Under the pieces are notes generated by a model, which had not been told where the DNA came from, made no database searches, and saw nothing but the letters and a program-made list of their open reading frames with translations. The position numbers were made by a program, and so were the translations under genes. Positions 22,401 through 37,400 of a stretch of 64,000 nucleotides of DNA are shown here, piece by piece. The stretch covers positions 17,771,548 through 17,835,547 of the forward strand of contig NC_084772.1 of NCBI RefSeq assembly GCF_028858725.1. Direction: 5' to 3'. Each line of letters starts with the position of its first letter. The first letter of the stretch is position 1. This DNA is from Colius striatus (Eukaryota > Chordata > Aves > Coliiformes > Coliidae).

Positions 22401-25400
22401 TGTCCTCAGTAACCAAGATGCTATTTTCTTCATTTATATCTTTTGGGTCTGCTGTGTCTGATTTAAATGGGGGCTGCTGCAGTCTCATCATCCCTCTGCC
22501 TCTTTCTTTAACAGCTCCATTGCTTGAATGATGTAATAACAGCCTGGATCATGGAACTGATCTGATCACTTATTTTACCCGTTAAGTTTGTGGCCACACC
22601 AGTGCCTAAAGCTACTCAGTCTCTAGAGAGTCAGAGCTGCAGGGAAGAGATGAGGAATGTGAAATCAGGCAGTGTGAGACTGCAGCAGGTGCTGTTTGGC
22701 CTTTACTGAACAGTTTGGATTTGACTCAGATGGTTTCCACTTTTCCAGTGATTTTGCAATTGAGATGTGCTGAATTTCCCATATCCAGGTGATTTACACA
22801 AAACATTTCAGCTAAAACAGTAACTGCCCATAAAGAATTGCTGTCCAATAATTCTTTAATGTCACTAGAATGAAAATATAATTTCCTTTGCATCCTAAGT
22901 GTTCCTATAGTAGGCAGGAAAATAATTATTTGACACTTAAGAACTACCAAACAGAAAGTGGCACTTGCTACACTCTCCCCAGTTGAAGCTTTATCCAGAT
23001 AACTGTTTTCTCTGTATTTTGTTCTTGGTCACACCTGTTACACACAAAAAATCATTTTTTTGTCTCAGCATTCATTTTTTTTACTAAAAGAACAGACAAG
23101 GGGATATTTTAACTTCTCTTTCACTTAAACTGAAGAATTGGGCTCCAAGCTGCTAAACTAAGATTTAGATAGGCAGCGTTATTCAGTTTTATATTTCAAA
23201 GCTGTGTTGCTTTCAGCATTCAGAAAGAGTTCATTTAATGTGACAGTACCTGGATGCAGACTGCAGACAACAGAAACCACCATGGTACTCACAGCAATGG
23301 AATAGGCGAAGAACATGATTGCAATAACAGTGATGAATCCAGAGATGTCACCCCATGCTCTCCTTAGAGTTGAAGTGATCATGTTTAGTTTGGGATTGAG
23401 CCTCAGCAGATGCCACAGTTTCACTGTGGAGAGAAGCACTAGGAATGCAATCAGGTAGCCAAGAACTGCATCAGCTCTTGCTGTTTCATTAAAGCTTACA
23501 CTGCTGTTGAAAAAAAAAGAAAGACAAAATAGACCATGCACAGTGAAGCCTTTGAAGTGCATAAGTGAGTATGCTGGAAAAGCCAGGCACTCTGTCCTGG
23601 TTTTCAGTGGAGAGCTAACTTAAGTTCTTGCTTGAATGTCCCCACCTATGCTTCCTGCTGTGTGTGCACAAGATGCTCGGTTGTACCTGGCAGAGTTTTT
23701 ATATCAGCATTAGCTATTGCTGAGAGAGGGTCTAGGCTGCAGCCTAAATGCGTCATTTTTAGCAAGTCGGTTTAAGGACAGCTAATGCAAACTTACTATC
23801 AAATTCTGGCCTGTGGGAAAGAAGACAGGTTCTTTTATGGATGTGTAGCTGAGAGATGATTTGGAGTCAAAGACATATGAGAGAAGGATGTTGGAGCTGG
23901 GTTTATTCAGCCTAGAGAAAAGAAAGCAAAGGAGGCTGTCCCCAACTACTTGGTCGGTGATTATAGATAGGATGTGGTAAGGCACTTCATGGAGGTTCAT
24001 AGTGAAAGGACAAGAGCTGACAGCCACAAGTTGCAGCAGGAGGAATTCCAACTGGACATGAAAAAGCCTTGCTTTTTCCCCAAGTGAGACTGTTTCAGCC
24101 CTGGAACAGAGGTCCAGAGAGACTGTGGAACCTCTGTCCAAACAGAGCAACCTAACCAAAGCAGGAGACTGGAGCTGAGACCTCCAGAGGTTCTTTCCTT
24201 CCCAAATTATCCTGTGATTCTATGACCCCTTTCCTGTGTTACTGTTTTTAATGGGTGCTATCATTTTCCATTCCATATAAAATAAGCCAGTATTGTCCTC
24301 CCACTAATGGCTTTTTACAGCAAAGAATGAGGCAGATTGTATACTGTCTGGATGGATGTCTTGTAGCAGAAAGCCTTGTTGATTCAGAAGACAGTGATGC
24401 AGATAGGTAGTTAGCAGCTCAGCTAGGGAAGTTGGTGCTCAAGTTTTACTAGAGCAATATCAGAAGAAAACTCTATTGCTGACACACATCTAAGCCCTGA
24501 AATAAATACCTACATGGTCTGTGAATGTAGCTGTGCAGGTTAGCACTATCTAGCACAGATAAACTGCTGTCTGGGAAGAAGAAGAATAATTTTGTTTCTG
24601 CATAAGTAGCACCAACAAAGGGTGCACTAGCTAGCATTAGTACTTACTCCTCTTTGTGCTCCTGGTAGTAACTGATGTCTCGGGTCCCAAGGATTGTCCG
24701 CTTCACAAACACGGACAGGGCACTCCAGCTCATCAATATAATGGCCATCTCCAGGAGATTCCACTTGCTGTGGAAGTATCTCCATCTCAGAGTCTTTATC
24801 AGTTTTCCCTGTGAAAAGAGGAGTTTAACTTTCAGTCTTGTGACTCTGTATCATACAATACACCTCTAAAGATTAAGGCTATGACCTCTGCAGTAAAGCA
24901 GACTACTGCACATCAGTAAAACTACATCTTGCACTAATTTATCATTATCTTTCTCAAAAGAAATGTTCCAGCCAAATAAAATGTTGTCTTATTATTTAGT
25001 ACAGATACAGTATCTGATTCAGTCTTCCATTGGTGTGAGACAGTAGCAGCACTACTGAAATCAAATACAATCTGAAAGGTTTTGTAAGTGAAATAAAAAG
25101 CAGGCACAAGGTGATGCTGTCAGACACACTTTTCATTGAGTCTCACCTGTACTATCATGTAGTACACAATAAAGAGGAAATAAATTACTTCTGCTGCCAC
25201 GACAAAGATGTGGAGGCTGTTGGTGTATGGGTAAAGCCGGACACTCTGCAGCTCTGCGCTTGTGAAGAAGGCTCCTGAAACCCAAACAATGTTCAATTCA
25301 ATACTCTCATAATGGCTTCTTCCTGTTTTCATGAAACAATTTAGTTCACCAGTAAGGTTTGTGTACTCTCAGCGATGCTGACAAGAGACTGAATCCAAAT

Positions 25401-28400
25401 ATCGAACTAAGATTTAGACTTGATTATGTGAGTAGCCTTATGAGTATTTGAAGTTTTCTCTCAAGTAGGAAACTTTTAGAGTAGTGCTCTCTCGTATGAT
25501 ACTGTGATGTTAATCCCTGCAGGGATGAGTTTGGATTGGACTACAAATGCAGAAATTTAGCAAGAAGACATGGAGATGTAAATCTGAATCCCATTCTAAA
25601 AAGAAAATAAGCTCAGTTTTATGGTCTAGTTTGGGCATTTTCCAGTACTAGGACAGACCTGAGGGAGGCTACTGCTCAGACTAAATGTTCTGTGGCCTTA
25701 AACCACAATCTAGTTTCACTATTTTCTGTGATGAATCCAGATTATATATTATATAATTACACAGCTATATATTAGAAGTTTTCTAGAACAGAAAAAGACA
25801 GACTGTTGTTTGTACATTTTGTCTAATATTGTCTTGAGTAGCTGAAATTATTAGGAAACATCATTGTTCTTGTTCCTGTTGTATAAATTAAGTTTCACTG
25901 CTATGAAACCGTGCATAAGAAAACACAAGATATTCCATTATGGTCTGTGTTACTGTGATGTTACTCGTTTCCTAAATGGTTTATAAACTTTGCATTGGTT
26001 CTTTCATGATTATATTTATTACAACACTTCTATTTACTGACTAAAAGGCAGGGTAAACTCTGACAGGATGTAAATCTGCACTCTATAGGTTCATTGCTTG
26101 CTGCCTTGAGAAATGTGCAACCTAAAAAAGGTTCTCACCTAAAGCATTGGTTTCAAATATCAGGTTTATGATGCAGAACAGGTTCACATTGGCATTGTAG
26201 ACTGTAAATTCCACAAACACTGCTCTTGTGAAGGTGTCTAGCCAGGTGTTGTTGAAAAGGTACTGGAGAATTCTGCCAAAAAATGTACAGCCAGTGATAT
26301 AACTCATACAGGAAAGAAACAGTATCATATGGAGGATAGGAGTGTTTGGATATGATCACAGAGAAAGAGGAAAGCAAAGGTAAGATGTTCAAGAGGACAT
26401 CTAGTCTGTCAAGTCTGGGTGCACAGGATGTTTGTAGTACTAGTCTAGGTGGTAAGTTTCTTTTTGGCTCTGCTGGAGAAGCAGGTACCAGATAGTGGCC
26501 AGAGCTAAACTCAAGGTGCCTCTGATCATCTACCTCATAGGTTAGGAGAAAAAGGGTTCTAATTTTGGATCCTGGTAGCTGTGATTCTGTGACAGGAACA
26601 TAAACTAAAATGATAGCACCACAGTAACATCTACAGCATCCAACACAATGCACAGCAGGAAAACACAGGATGCAATCTGAGTATTAAATGGGGTAAAGAG
26701 AATCATTGTGGCTACAGCAGATAGACTGATACTTTACAGGAGGAGTGGTACCTGGAGGCATTGTTTGGATCAGTCCCCAGGTGAATCAGGTATCCCCCTC
26801 CTCTGTAGATGGCCAGTCTGCCCCAGGTGGGGTATCCTCTCAGCTTGGACTGACTCTGGTACTGCCATGCTGAACTCAAGTCAGAGGAGTTATCGAAGAC
26901 CGAAGTATTCCAGTGTTCCCCATAATCTGCTGTATCTTCTGTTTGTTGGGAATATGGTGCATGGCATTCCTGAATCACATGCTGGAGCTTGGGAGAAAGA
27001 GGGCAAGTGTCTCCTTTCACCCTTACTTGGCGAATTCGAGCACTACCCACCAGCTTGGAATTGCCATCTGTAATGAATCCTAAACAGGAGATGGAAAAGA
27101 GCAGCATTGGCAATAGGACAGAACTACTCATAATATTTCTTGACTTAATTTATAATTCAATTTTGCTTTAATATTTTGCTATAGAATCTTTTCTAAAAAT
27201 ATTTTCTAAACAAAATAGTCATGAAAATGAAGCCCTTATGTTGATTTGAACTGAGTTCTTTGGTAACATCCACAGATAACTGAGTTCAGCATCACTACTT
27301 GTCTGTATTTTATACAAAAGGAAACTGAGGCTTGGAGGAGAAAAGTGGCTTGCTTCAAGACACACAGCAGGGTAGCTGTATGCAGCATTCATTTGGCCAC
27401 AGTTGGTCAGTGCCTGTCATGCCTAACGAATAACTCTGATAATTCATTTCAACATTTATTTTTAAATGCGAGCTGGAAAATGGGTCATATTCATTACTGG
27501 ATGTGGCTAGAGAGAAACGTGGTGATACTGCATGATTAGCCTTCACATTGACTTCAGTCGTGATGCAAACAGAACACTCCCGAGGGAAAGCTTTCTAGTG
27601 CCACCTACCTGCCGTTCTGTTTCTGAATTACAGAAACACGTGTGAAACTAAAACATATCTCTGAGTATCTGCAATAAGTAATATAACATGTGAAAAATGT
27701 TAAATTATAGTGCAGAACTTTTGGTTTATCTTAAAAAATAAGGAAAATACCAGGACATATTAAACATGGGGTCAGGCTGAGGGGTTTTTATTCTCTACTA
27801 GTATTTTTATTATAAGAATCCACACCAGTCTTATGCACTCACAGTCTCTCCTGTCAAATGTGTGAGTTGGGGAGGTGTATAAAAGATAATGTATCAAAAT
27901 CTGGCAATCTGAAGTGAAACAATGTGGCTCTGCACCTTTATATGATCCGTAAAGGTTTTTGACTAAGGTAGTGTTTGCCCACGTGAAAAAATCCTGGTAA
28001 CTGTAGACATCATGGAACCCGTCTGTAAAGCTATTCTCAATGTGTTTGTTTAAGTAGTAGGAATTGGGATCCCTCTGCCCATAGGCAACCAGCAACAGCA
28101 TCCACAAAAATCCCAGATAGGCTGGAAAAAACAAGAGACAACAGACGTGAGCTCAGGATTAACACTGCAGTACAAAATAGACTAGATGAATGATTACTGT
28201 TGTCATCACATTTTAAGCCAAGGAGATGACTTGCTAGCCTCTGACTGACCAGTGCTAATGAACTGACACAAGCTATTTCCATGTGCTGCAGGTTAAGATC
28301 ATGTTTGGAACACAAGTCGTGGTCAAGAAAATAAGTGAGAAGGCTGGATGAGCAGCAATGGCAATGGCAGCTCTAAATAAAATGAGCAGTCTAACTTCAT

Positions 28401-31400
28401 TCCAAGTGAAGTTGAGGTATTTTTTCCCATTGTTTTTAGAGGAAATAAACCTGGAGTGTAAATCATTATCTATATATCTGCTCTTAGAAAGACAGCCTCC
28501 ATCTGCTCTTTAGATTTCAGCTGTTAACCTCTTCCTTCCTATCCTTTCTAACTTTAACCTCTCATGTGTCTGTATTGGGGTTTTTTTTACCATAAAGTCA
28601 AGCCTTATCCCTCCTTTTACCTACAGCTAATACCTCCACCTCCTTTTACCTCCAACTAATGTAAAAATACTGATGAATACTACTGAATAAAATAAGATAA
28701 TCTACATAAGGATAATACCCAGGATTTCTCTGATGAGGGCAAATGCTTTCTGCTCCTTCATGCAGCTGATTTTCATTTTCTCCACATCAGCTGCAGGAGG
28801 TGGTCGGTAGATATTGCTTTTACTGTCCCTTCGGGCTCCAAAGAGAGGATTTGAATCACCTGTGAGTGAGAGCAGTAAACCCCAGAGTCAGCCAACAGAT
28901 CATCTATGTCCTGCTTTTTGTTTCTTTGACCATCACTTGTATTTAATGCTTTCTCTTAGGAAGATGGGGGATGTAATTTAAACAATTGCTATAGAAAGGC
29001 AAACAGCAGGCAAGAAAGGAGCTCACAAGCCTTGGATTTGGGCCCAGGAGTAGTCCAAATGTCTTTCTCAAGGCTGAGCATCTCAGAAGGTGATGTATTC
29101 AGAGCCTGAGGCTAATCAGGGAGGAAGCTGTAGATCAGGATTTTTTGCTGTGTTTTAGCACTCCTCTCTGCTGGTGTCAGCTTTTTTTAGACATCATTGG
29201 GATTGCAGAAGCCACTGTTTGAATTATGAGAGCAATACAGGTAATTGTGGTTGTAGAGGAGTATGTAAACTAAGACCTTTCATAAAAGGAGGTGGGAATT
29301 CTTTGACAGAGGGTTTTAGATATGCTTGTCAGATAAAGATCTATCAATCTAGATGAAAAATGCATTTTGCATTGGGTTACATGTTTGTTTTCACTAGGTT
29401 GTGGAATAGTTAGAGGTTTTGTTGCAGGCTGTGCCATGAATAGTGCAAAGTCTGCACAGAGGTAGAAAAAGTCTCCTTGTGTGTCTGGTTTTTCTTATGA
29501 CTGATGTGAGAGCTAAAATATTTAAGCATGGTTACTGCATGCTATTAGCATTGCTTCCTTAATTCTGATTATAATGGCTTCAGTCACTTTGCTGCTTTTT
29601 ATTATTTTATTTTCTGTTCCTTGAATGTTGACAGACTGAAAAGTGATTGACTATCCACTTGTACAGTTCTTGATGGAGAATGAATCTGTATAGAATACTT
29701 CTTTTCTTCTGACATAGGCAAGCCAGGAATGGAGGGAAGCAAGTAGTCAATTGTCAGTATCTTGGAAGCAAGTAATCTTCCAGTAACAGGGACAATCTTG
29801 CAACAGGGCTAAAGGAGATTATGAGTGTATATATACTGGCAGCAAAAAAAGATTAAGAAGGAGGTATTATTCTTTTGATCCAGAACTTCTTCTCTCATCT
29901 TTTTGACCTTGTGTTCTCTTTCATTAAGTGTCCTGCAAGATTTATGCAACCTATACATACAATGGTCTTTATATTTTTACCAAGTGGCACAAAGTCAGTT
30001 ATTTACATTCGTTTCCACTTCCATCTTGATCTTAGGAGTGGTAGTGGGTAGGCACATCGTCATAGCACCTGTGGCTTTAGTGATTTCTGCTAACCTTGTC
30101 AAGGTTCAAGTCAATGAAGATAATCAGTGAAGTTCTCAGTTGAGCTGAGTCAAATATTTGTGCATAAAATACTCAGAAAGCTTAGAGAACACTTCACTTT
30201 ATTAGCCTTAATAATTTATATTTAATCACTTTACAGGCAGTTACCTGGTGCAGATAAAGGCCCATCAATAGCTGTGTTTTCTTCATCCTCATGTTCCACA
30301 TTCTTTAGAACCAGAGCAAAAAAAGCAGCAAATCCCAGCACCTGGAAAGAATAAGTTATAGACTCACCATATGCCCATTTCTTACAAAAAGCTCAGGCTT
30401 TGACATGTATCCATTTGGATCCAGGCACTACGGGAGAACAACTCACACCCAGGAGAACAACTGCATTCTGCTATATGGTATATCTTCCTTGGACAGAAAT
30501 CTTATAATCTATTTACTCTGACAAAACAAGGGAGATCAAACTAGTGGAGTTAGTGTCAGCAAAAGATAACAGAGCTCTCTAAACCACCTACTAGCTCTTG
30601 TTTTAAGGGCAAAGACTTCTCATTTTACATATTGAATCCTGTGGTTCTTTAGGACACATTACACTGTCTTCCTGAAATGACTGTAGAATGAGTTCATATG
30701 AGCCAGTGGTTTTATTTCTGAGGATCTCACCTTTAAGGGCTGTGTGATGAAAAGACTTTCCAAGAAAGAGATAGCCATGGAGATCAGCCACTTGATGGAG
30801 TTCTCCTTGCCATAATGTAACCCGTAGAGCATGGTAAAGAACGCAGATACGCCACTGGTGACTGCAACTAGGAACCAAGCAATGAATATAAACCACCAGG
30901 GCAGCCCTCTGGACGGACTTTTCTTGCCATCACCAGTGAGGCTGAGCGTGAGAGACCGCCTTGAGAAACAACCAGGAGAGAAAAAAATCAATCTGCAGTG
31001 GAACAGAAGCCAAAACGACAGTTGTTTGAGTTCAGTGGGGGTAGACAACATCTTATGATTTAAAATCTCAATCAAGATAATCTAAATTCTTTTAACTAAT
31101 GCAGTCATATAGGATATGTGGGCAGGAAAAAGTCCAGTGATCAAAAATGTGAGGAAGTGTGCAGAGATCAGCTGAAATCAAAAGAAACAGAATGGGCTTA
31201 TTTACTCTTCAGTTCATGAATATTTAAACCTCCAGCAGAGAAATTGACAAATAAAACCATGAGTGAGCTTTAGCTGCTGGATACATCTCTTGTGATCACT
31301 ATAAAGGCCAGAAAGATAATTAATGCTATCATTTTCAGTACTTCCAATTTAATCACCATATTTCAATGAAATGGCTTTGACTGCTTATTAATTTTTTTTT

Positions 31401-34400
31401 TTAAATCTATACATTTTAAGACACTTCTGAGACTTTGGAGCCCTTTCCCAGCCCTTTACTATCATGTACCATTGCATTGTAACCTTCTATTTTGGAGGCA
31501 AAAATGACAGAATGATGATCTGTCATTATTGCTTTTGTGTGCAGTTCACGGTGCATCAAAGTTTCTTTGTTGCTTCTACAGTAATGTAATAGTAAAACAT
31601 ATTTGGACAGCTACAATAATGGTTATCTAGAACATATGAAACAGTAATTATTTGGGCTCCATCATCCTGACCCGTTTTAAAGTCACAGCCTGAATTTACT
31701 TATGCTGAGAACGAGATAAGAAGTAGGTTACCTCTCACTGATGGATGCTGATGAGTGGATCTGATTCTCCAGGAGGTTCTTCATGTGCTGAATCTGACAA
31801 ACAGCTTGTGTGTAACTCTGAGGCACCTGAAATTTGTGGGTCCCCAGTAATTCCAGCTCCATCTCTACATGCTGGAGTTGCACATACAAGCAGCGGCTGT
31901 AATCACTGTATTTCAGTTGCTTGCACATTTTCCTCTCTGGAGTTGGGCTTCTTGTTTTTTCTGCAGGCAAAGAACTATTTATGTATTTTAAAAGAAAATC
32001 AGCATAGCTATTCCTAGATTAAAATAGTCTTTGATAAAAAGAGTAGTAGAGCTGGAGCTCAAAATTATGAATGTGACAAAGTGGAGAGTTAACATTTGAA
32101 GGGACACGTAGAGACAGCTTTAGTACTAGAGCTTAATGCTTTTCTGTTGGAATGGGCTGGAATTGTTGCCAGAAAGTAACTTATTAGAGGTCCTAAAACC
32201 TTAACAGAATAGTCAGATAAGATCAAGTGTTAATTTGTTCATAATTTACCCATGCAGTTAGTAGCTTGATACACTCATTGGAAAAGCCAAATGTGAACTG
32301 TAATGAAATCAATAGGATTATTTGCTCATGTATTTTGAGCTTGGGTCATCACACCCAGCATTACCATCATTTTCACTACAAAGGTTTCAGTAGGCATGTC
32401 ACGTTGTGTTGCTTACCGTGTATATCCATAGCACCTAACGTGACAATTATAGGGTCATCCTCCTTCTTGCTGTCATCATAAAACTCTTGCCCAGCTCTGT
32501 TCTGCTGACAAATTATGTCCTCAACCAATGCTAAAAGTACATTGATGTTAGTTGATTTTCTAAGATCTGATACTGAAGTGAGAGGTGGAGTCTTCAGGAC
32601 TTTAAAGAGGGAGTTGGCAATTCTTCTTATGTCCTAGAAAAGACAGCAGCAACAAAGCAGTGACTCTGGCTGCAGTGACCTAAGCTGTGTGGTCTGAAGG
32701 CATCACTGAATGGGAGTTGCACCAATTGCTAAAATCTCCTGAGTGGGTAAGGATAACACATTCTGCAGTACTGGCTTTGACAGGAAGATTTCAATGAGTT
32801 CAGCAGGACAGCTCTCAGGATTCAAAATTACAACCTATCTGCCTGAGGACATAAGCTCAGAAAGGCAGGATCTACGATACCTTTTATCATCACTGTCTTA
32901 TTGTTTGTTTTGGCCCTTGAACACAGTGATTTTGGATGCACATAATAATTGTACAAGAGCTGGAATGTACATAGGCAGATCTTAATGAAGTCAGAGATTC
33001 CATGTAGATGGGTGGGTGCTTTACACCACTCTGTAATTGTCTTCTTGCTTCAGACAAGCTGAAGGGCACCTAACAGGGAAGATTTCTGCAGTTCAACTGG
33101 GGACGTCGGGTAGTGCATGGCAGCAGAGGGCAGTGGAGGACTCTTTGGGGAGCAACCACAGGGACTTACCTTTATCACAGTCTCTGGAGTGAGAGAAACA
33201 GCTTGGGTGACCTCGGTGGGATTTAGGCTTGGGGATACTCGACCACTCTTTCCTGGCTTCTTCTCTCTCCCCTGCATGTCTGGCTGGGATCGTATGTTCC
33301 TGAAGATCTGCACAATGAGCAGGTTGATGGGGAACATGAGGAGGGAGCTCTCAAAGCCAATCATCACTTCCTGCCACGTGAACTCAATCTTACCTGAAGA
33401 TCAAACAGAGGAAAGGAGTGAAAATAGCCCAAGCAACCACTGGATCTCTCTCTCTTGTGAAAAAGCCCTGTTGTTCAACTGTCCAGCTTCTAGATTCTGC
33501 TGTCTCTCTATTTCCCTGCCCAAGAAATGGTGAGGATTGTTACCCAAATCCATTTTCTGCTCAGCTGGATCCTTTGGCACTCCCCAGAACATGATGCTGG
33601 TCAGCATGGTGCAGAGAAGCAGTGAGAAGCAACACGACACACGCTGGGCTCGCGTGAAACAGCTTCGTGGGGAGCGGCTGAAAACGGAGTACCAGATGTG
33701 CCCATCTTGGAAACCCTTGGAGGTCTTCATGAAAAACAGATTGCTGTGAAAGAGAGGGAAATCAAATGGATACTTAGGTAGGAGAGGGAAGAAAAAAAGC
33801 TGTAGTTTAGGGTCCTGGCTTGTTCTTCCAGGCACTATCAGAAGAAGTAATAGCTATGAAAAATTACCAAATATCATGGCTTGATTTGCATGGAGTGGTC
33901 ATGTTTGTTCCTTCTGTCCAGACCATGGAGGGAAAGCTCAACATGAGCAATTTCTATATAGATTGTTAGGTAAATTAAACAGAAGAGAAGATACTTGGGT
34001 TTCTCTAGGTCTTGTCAGCCTATCCTTAACACAAATATTTCCAGTGTGGTATTATTGTTAGGGTAATGATTAGACTTATTTAACCATTTTTCCTCTTTCC
34101 CTTGTTCACAGCCCTTTGAAAGCAATGGAAAGACCTCTCTCATTCTCATTTTTTGTCTAGGGGTTTCATCTTTTTTTACATACTTACTTTTCTAGACTGA
34201 TTGCTCTCAGGAGTAAAAAAAGTCCATAAAATAGGAGGTACCTGAACTGCTTCATGTCCTGTTCTGTAGCTACTGGGAACACTTTATCTAGGACACATTC
34301 TCCAATATCAACAGCTAGCCAGGAGTTACAGAGGAAGTACCATTTCTGATCCCATGCCAGATCATGGACCAATACTCGATTCACATACCTGTCAGGAAAA

Positions 34401-37400
34401 ACATACAAGGCACATTCACATGTAAATGAGTGGATGGAATTCAGGACTGAAAGGACTATGGAGGGTAAACTGGTCTTTGGCTTCTTGGGTTGTGTCTAAG
34501 CTATAAGGAAAAGAACACATCCGATCCTGTACTGCCCATAGGATATAGAAAGCACTCCTGGTCCTGCTGCTTAGATGATGATTTAATGTGTCCATCTGCA
34601 AAACTGAGAAACTAACGCTCATTGCCTTTCTAGAACTGTAGAAAGGATAATTCTCAAGTGCTAGAAAAGGAAAACTGTTACCATTATATATAGAAAAAAA
34701 TCTATGTGTGGATCTCTACTTCCCAGGACCTCCAGATCTCCACTTACCAGGATGGACTGTCCCCTGAATTATCGTGCCACAATCTAATACTCTGTAGTTT
34801 CCCAAGAGAGAAGAAGGTGCAGAGTAGGAACACATCCACTCCTCCACGTTCGAAGACTGGTGTATCAGCATCAGTTAGATGGTGTGGCTCACTCTCTCCT
34901 TCCAGTCCATAGAGGGTGAGAGTCACCTAGAGAATAAGATGGCAAAGTGATGACTTGCACATCTTGATCCTATGTATGATTTTTCCTCTGGCATACTGTT
35001 CCTGCTTCCATCAAAACTAAGGAATTTCTGTCTTAGATACTGCATTTGAGCCATGCTGTTCAACAGCCTCAGGGTCTCCATTATTCACCCAGTACTCTAA
35101 ATGTGTGCATAAAGTCTTACCATGGTGCCATTGATACCTTGGAGGTTGTGGCTGCTCCACGGCGGTGCCCTGTAAAAACTGTCACAAGATAACGATACTG
35201 AGCAAAGGGGTCATTATCTTCCAGAACTGTGATTTTCACCTGCAGAGGGACATAATACAAGCAGTGTGTTAGCTGTCCTGTGAGTATGGATTCCTTAAAG
35301 CTATGAATAGGAGTTTCTCATCCTGTGAACAATGAGTATACTTACAGGGAAAGGAATAGGATTAGTTGAAGACTTCCTATTAAAACAGACTAGACAAAGT
35401 GGTAATTGGCCTAAATATATTCACTCTTTATTAGCTGAAGACTTACTTTGGCATCATCCTGGATATCTTTCCTTCGAGCCCAAATAACTACAAGGACATA
35501 TATCAGAAAAATGCATCCCACAGTTGTCACCACCACAGGGTTGTCCACAAATGTACCAAACAGCTGTGCAGTTTTGCTCACATCTACAGCATTGGGTAGG
35601 ACAAAGAAGGAGCTCCCAAAGAAGGTCAGGTGGTTGCAGAGGCACTGTATGCTTCTGGGATTTGTTTTTGGTCCTACCTGAAAGCCAGAAAAAAATGCTG
35701 ATAAAACATTTGGCTTTAAAGCATTAGATAACTTACTAAGGAAATGAAGGGATGGTGCCGAGATTGTATAGTTCTCTACAGTAACTTACCAGAAAAGGAT
35801 TGTTCAAGTTCCAGTGAGGAATGTTAAATCTAATGTCTAGTAGAAACAAGCATTATGATATAATACAGTCTTGACAGAATGGTTCCATTTCTTCTTATAT
35901 AGAAGCCCATCCCAAGCCATTGAAATGGAAATGTCATTTGAAGCTTCATCTGATATGACTAAACTTCTTCAGTTTATTAAAACATCTCAGAATGATCTTG
36001 TTTTATGGTGTGACTTCAGTACTATCATTTTACTACAGGATGGTGGTTATAAGGGCTGGCCCTGAAGTACATAATATAAACATTGTTTTGTTTTGCTCTA
36101 CTTACATGACATCCATAACCGTTCCAGTTCTGCTGGTGCTCATCCCAAAACACACAGCGGGATGCAAAGCAAGTGACAGCTATAGTAAGCCTGTCATAGA
36201 CTGTGGACTCCATTTCCATATCTTGTAAAATCATGAAATAGTAGGTTCCCTCTCCAAAAATTAGTTCTTCTGGGCTAAGAACCCAGGTGTTTGTCTCACC
36301 TTAAACAGAAATTTTTTAGTTGTAATGTGTATATAGAAATATATGCAGCTGTATTGTATATCATCAGATAAACAAACTAAAGAAACAGGTGTGAAATAAT
36401 TCTTAGCCACTCATTCTTGAAAGCATCCCACTCTTTGCTCCTATTAGTGAACACTGTATGCTAGAGACTGGAACCCTGTCGCATAACAGATTGAAACTGC
36501 TTTGAGAGGTTTCTTTCCAGTTGGATGACTGAACTCAAGGGCAAGGCTCATTCTGCAAATATATGCATGTGCTGTTAAGTTGTTGAGCACTCCCCATACT
36601 GACTGCACTTCACTTGCTATGGGTGGTGAAAGTCTTTTGGTTACATAAGCCCAGAATGCATAAGTTCATGGGTCACTAACAAGTTATCTTACCTCCAGTA
36701 GTTTTCTTGCAGAACAGATGATTTTTCATATCATAGTGAGTTTCATTTGGATGATAACCGTACCCTAAGTAGAGTATTAGAGGAATGTCGTGCTCAGATT
36801 CCAGGTGGATCACTATAGATTTGTTTTCTGAGGAAACATTGACTTGGAAAGTGCTGAAATTACCCAGATTCAACAGAATCTTATCTTCCTGAGTTGCTGA
36901 AAGCCTCGGTAACATTATCTGTTTTTAAACAGGAAGAGATGGCTTTAAATAGAGCAAAGCATCTTCCTTCTAGTATCCATAAGCACAGCATAACCACATG
37001 CTAGACAATGGGATTTTTGTAACACAGGGAAAGCATGGCCAGCAAAAATATTTGCTTCAAAGTAATTTTCTTGATACTGTCAGCTAATCTCCTGAGAAGT
37101 TCATTCAAAACCTATGTAAATTCATCAGCAAGTCTAAGACTGTTGGTGTACTTCTGAACCAAGAGCTGAGATGATGGTTGACACAGTGGCTACATGAAGT
37201 ACAGATATGAGTGATTTAGATGTCAGCTTGCACATCATCTAGGAAGCTCAAAGAGTAGTAATAATAAGAATATACACTTGTTGGATGATGAAGTGAGACA
37301 TTTTGGAATGGCTGTAATCTGAAGTCTGTTTCCACAACCATTAACATTTTCCATTTAAATGAAGAATAAGGTACCTCCTTTTTTTATTTTTAAGAAAAGA

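Noticed and set aside
23782-24159. 125-codon minus-strand frame
   Set aside because: Antisense to the CR1 fragment in PKD1L2 intron 39.
26708-27073. 121-codon plus-strand frame
   Set aside because: Shadow of PKD1L2 exon 36, which carries clear polycystin motifs on the minus strand.
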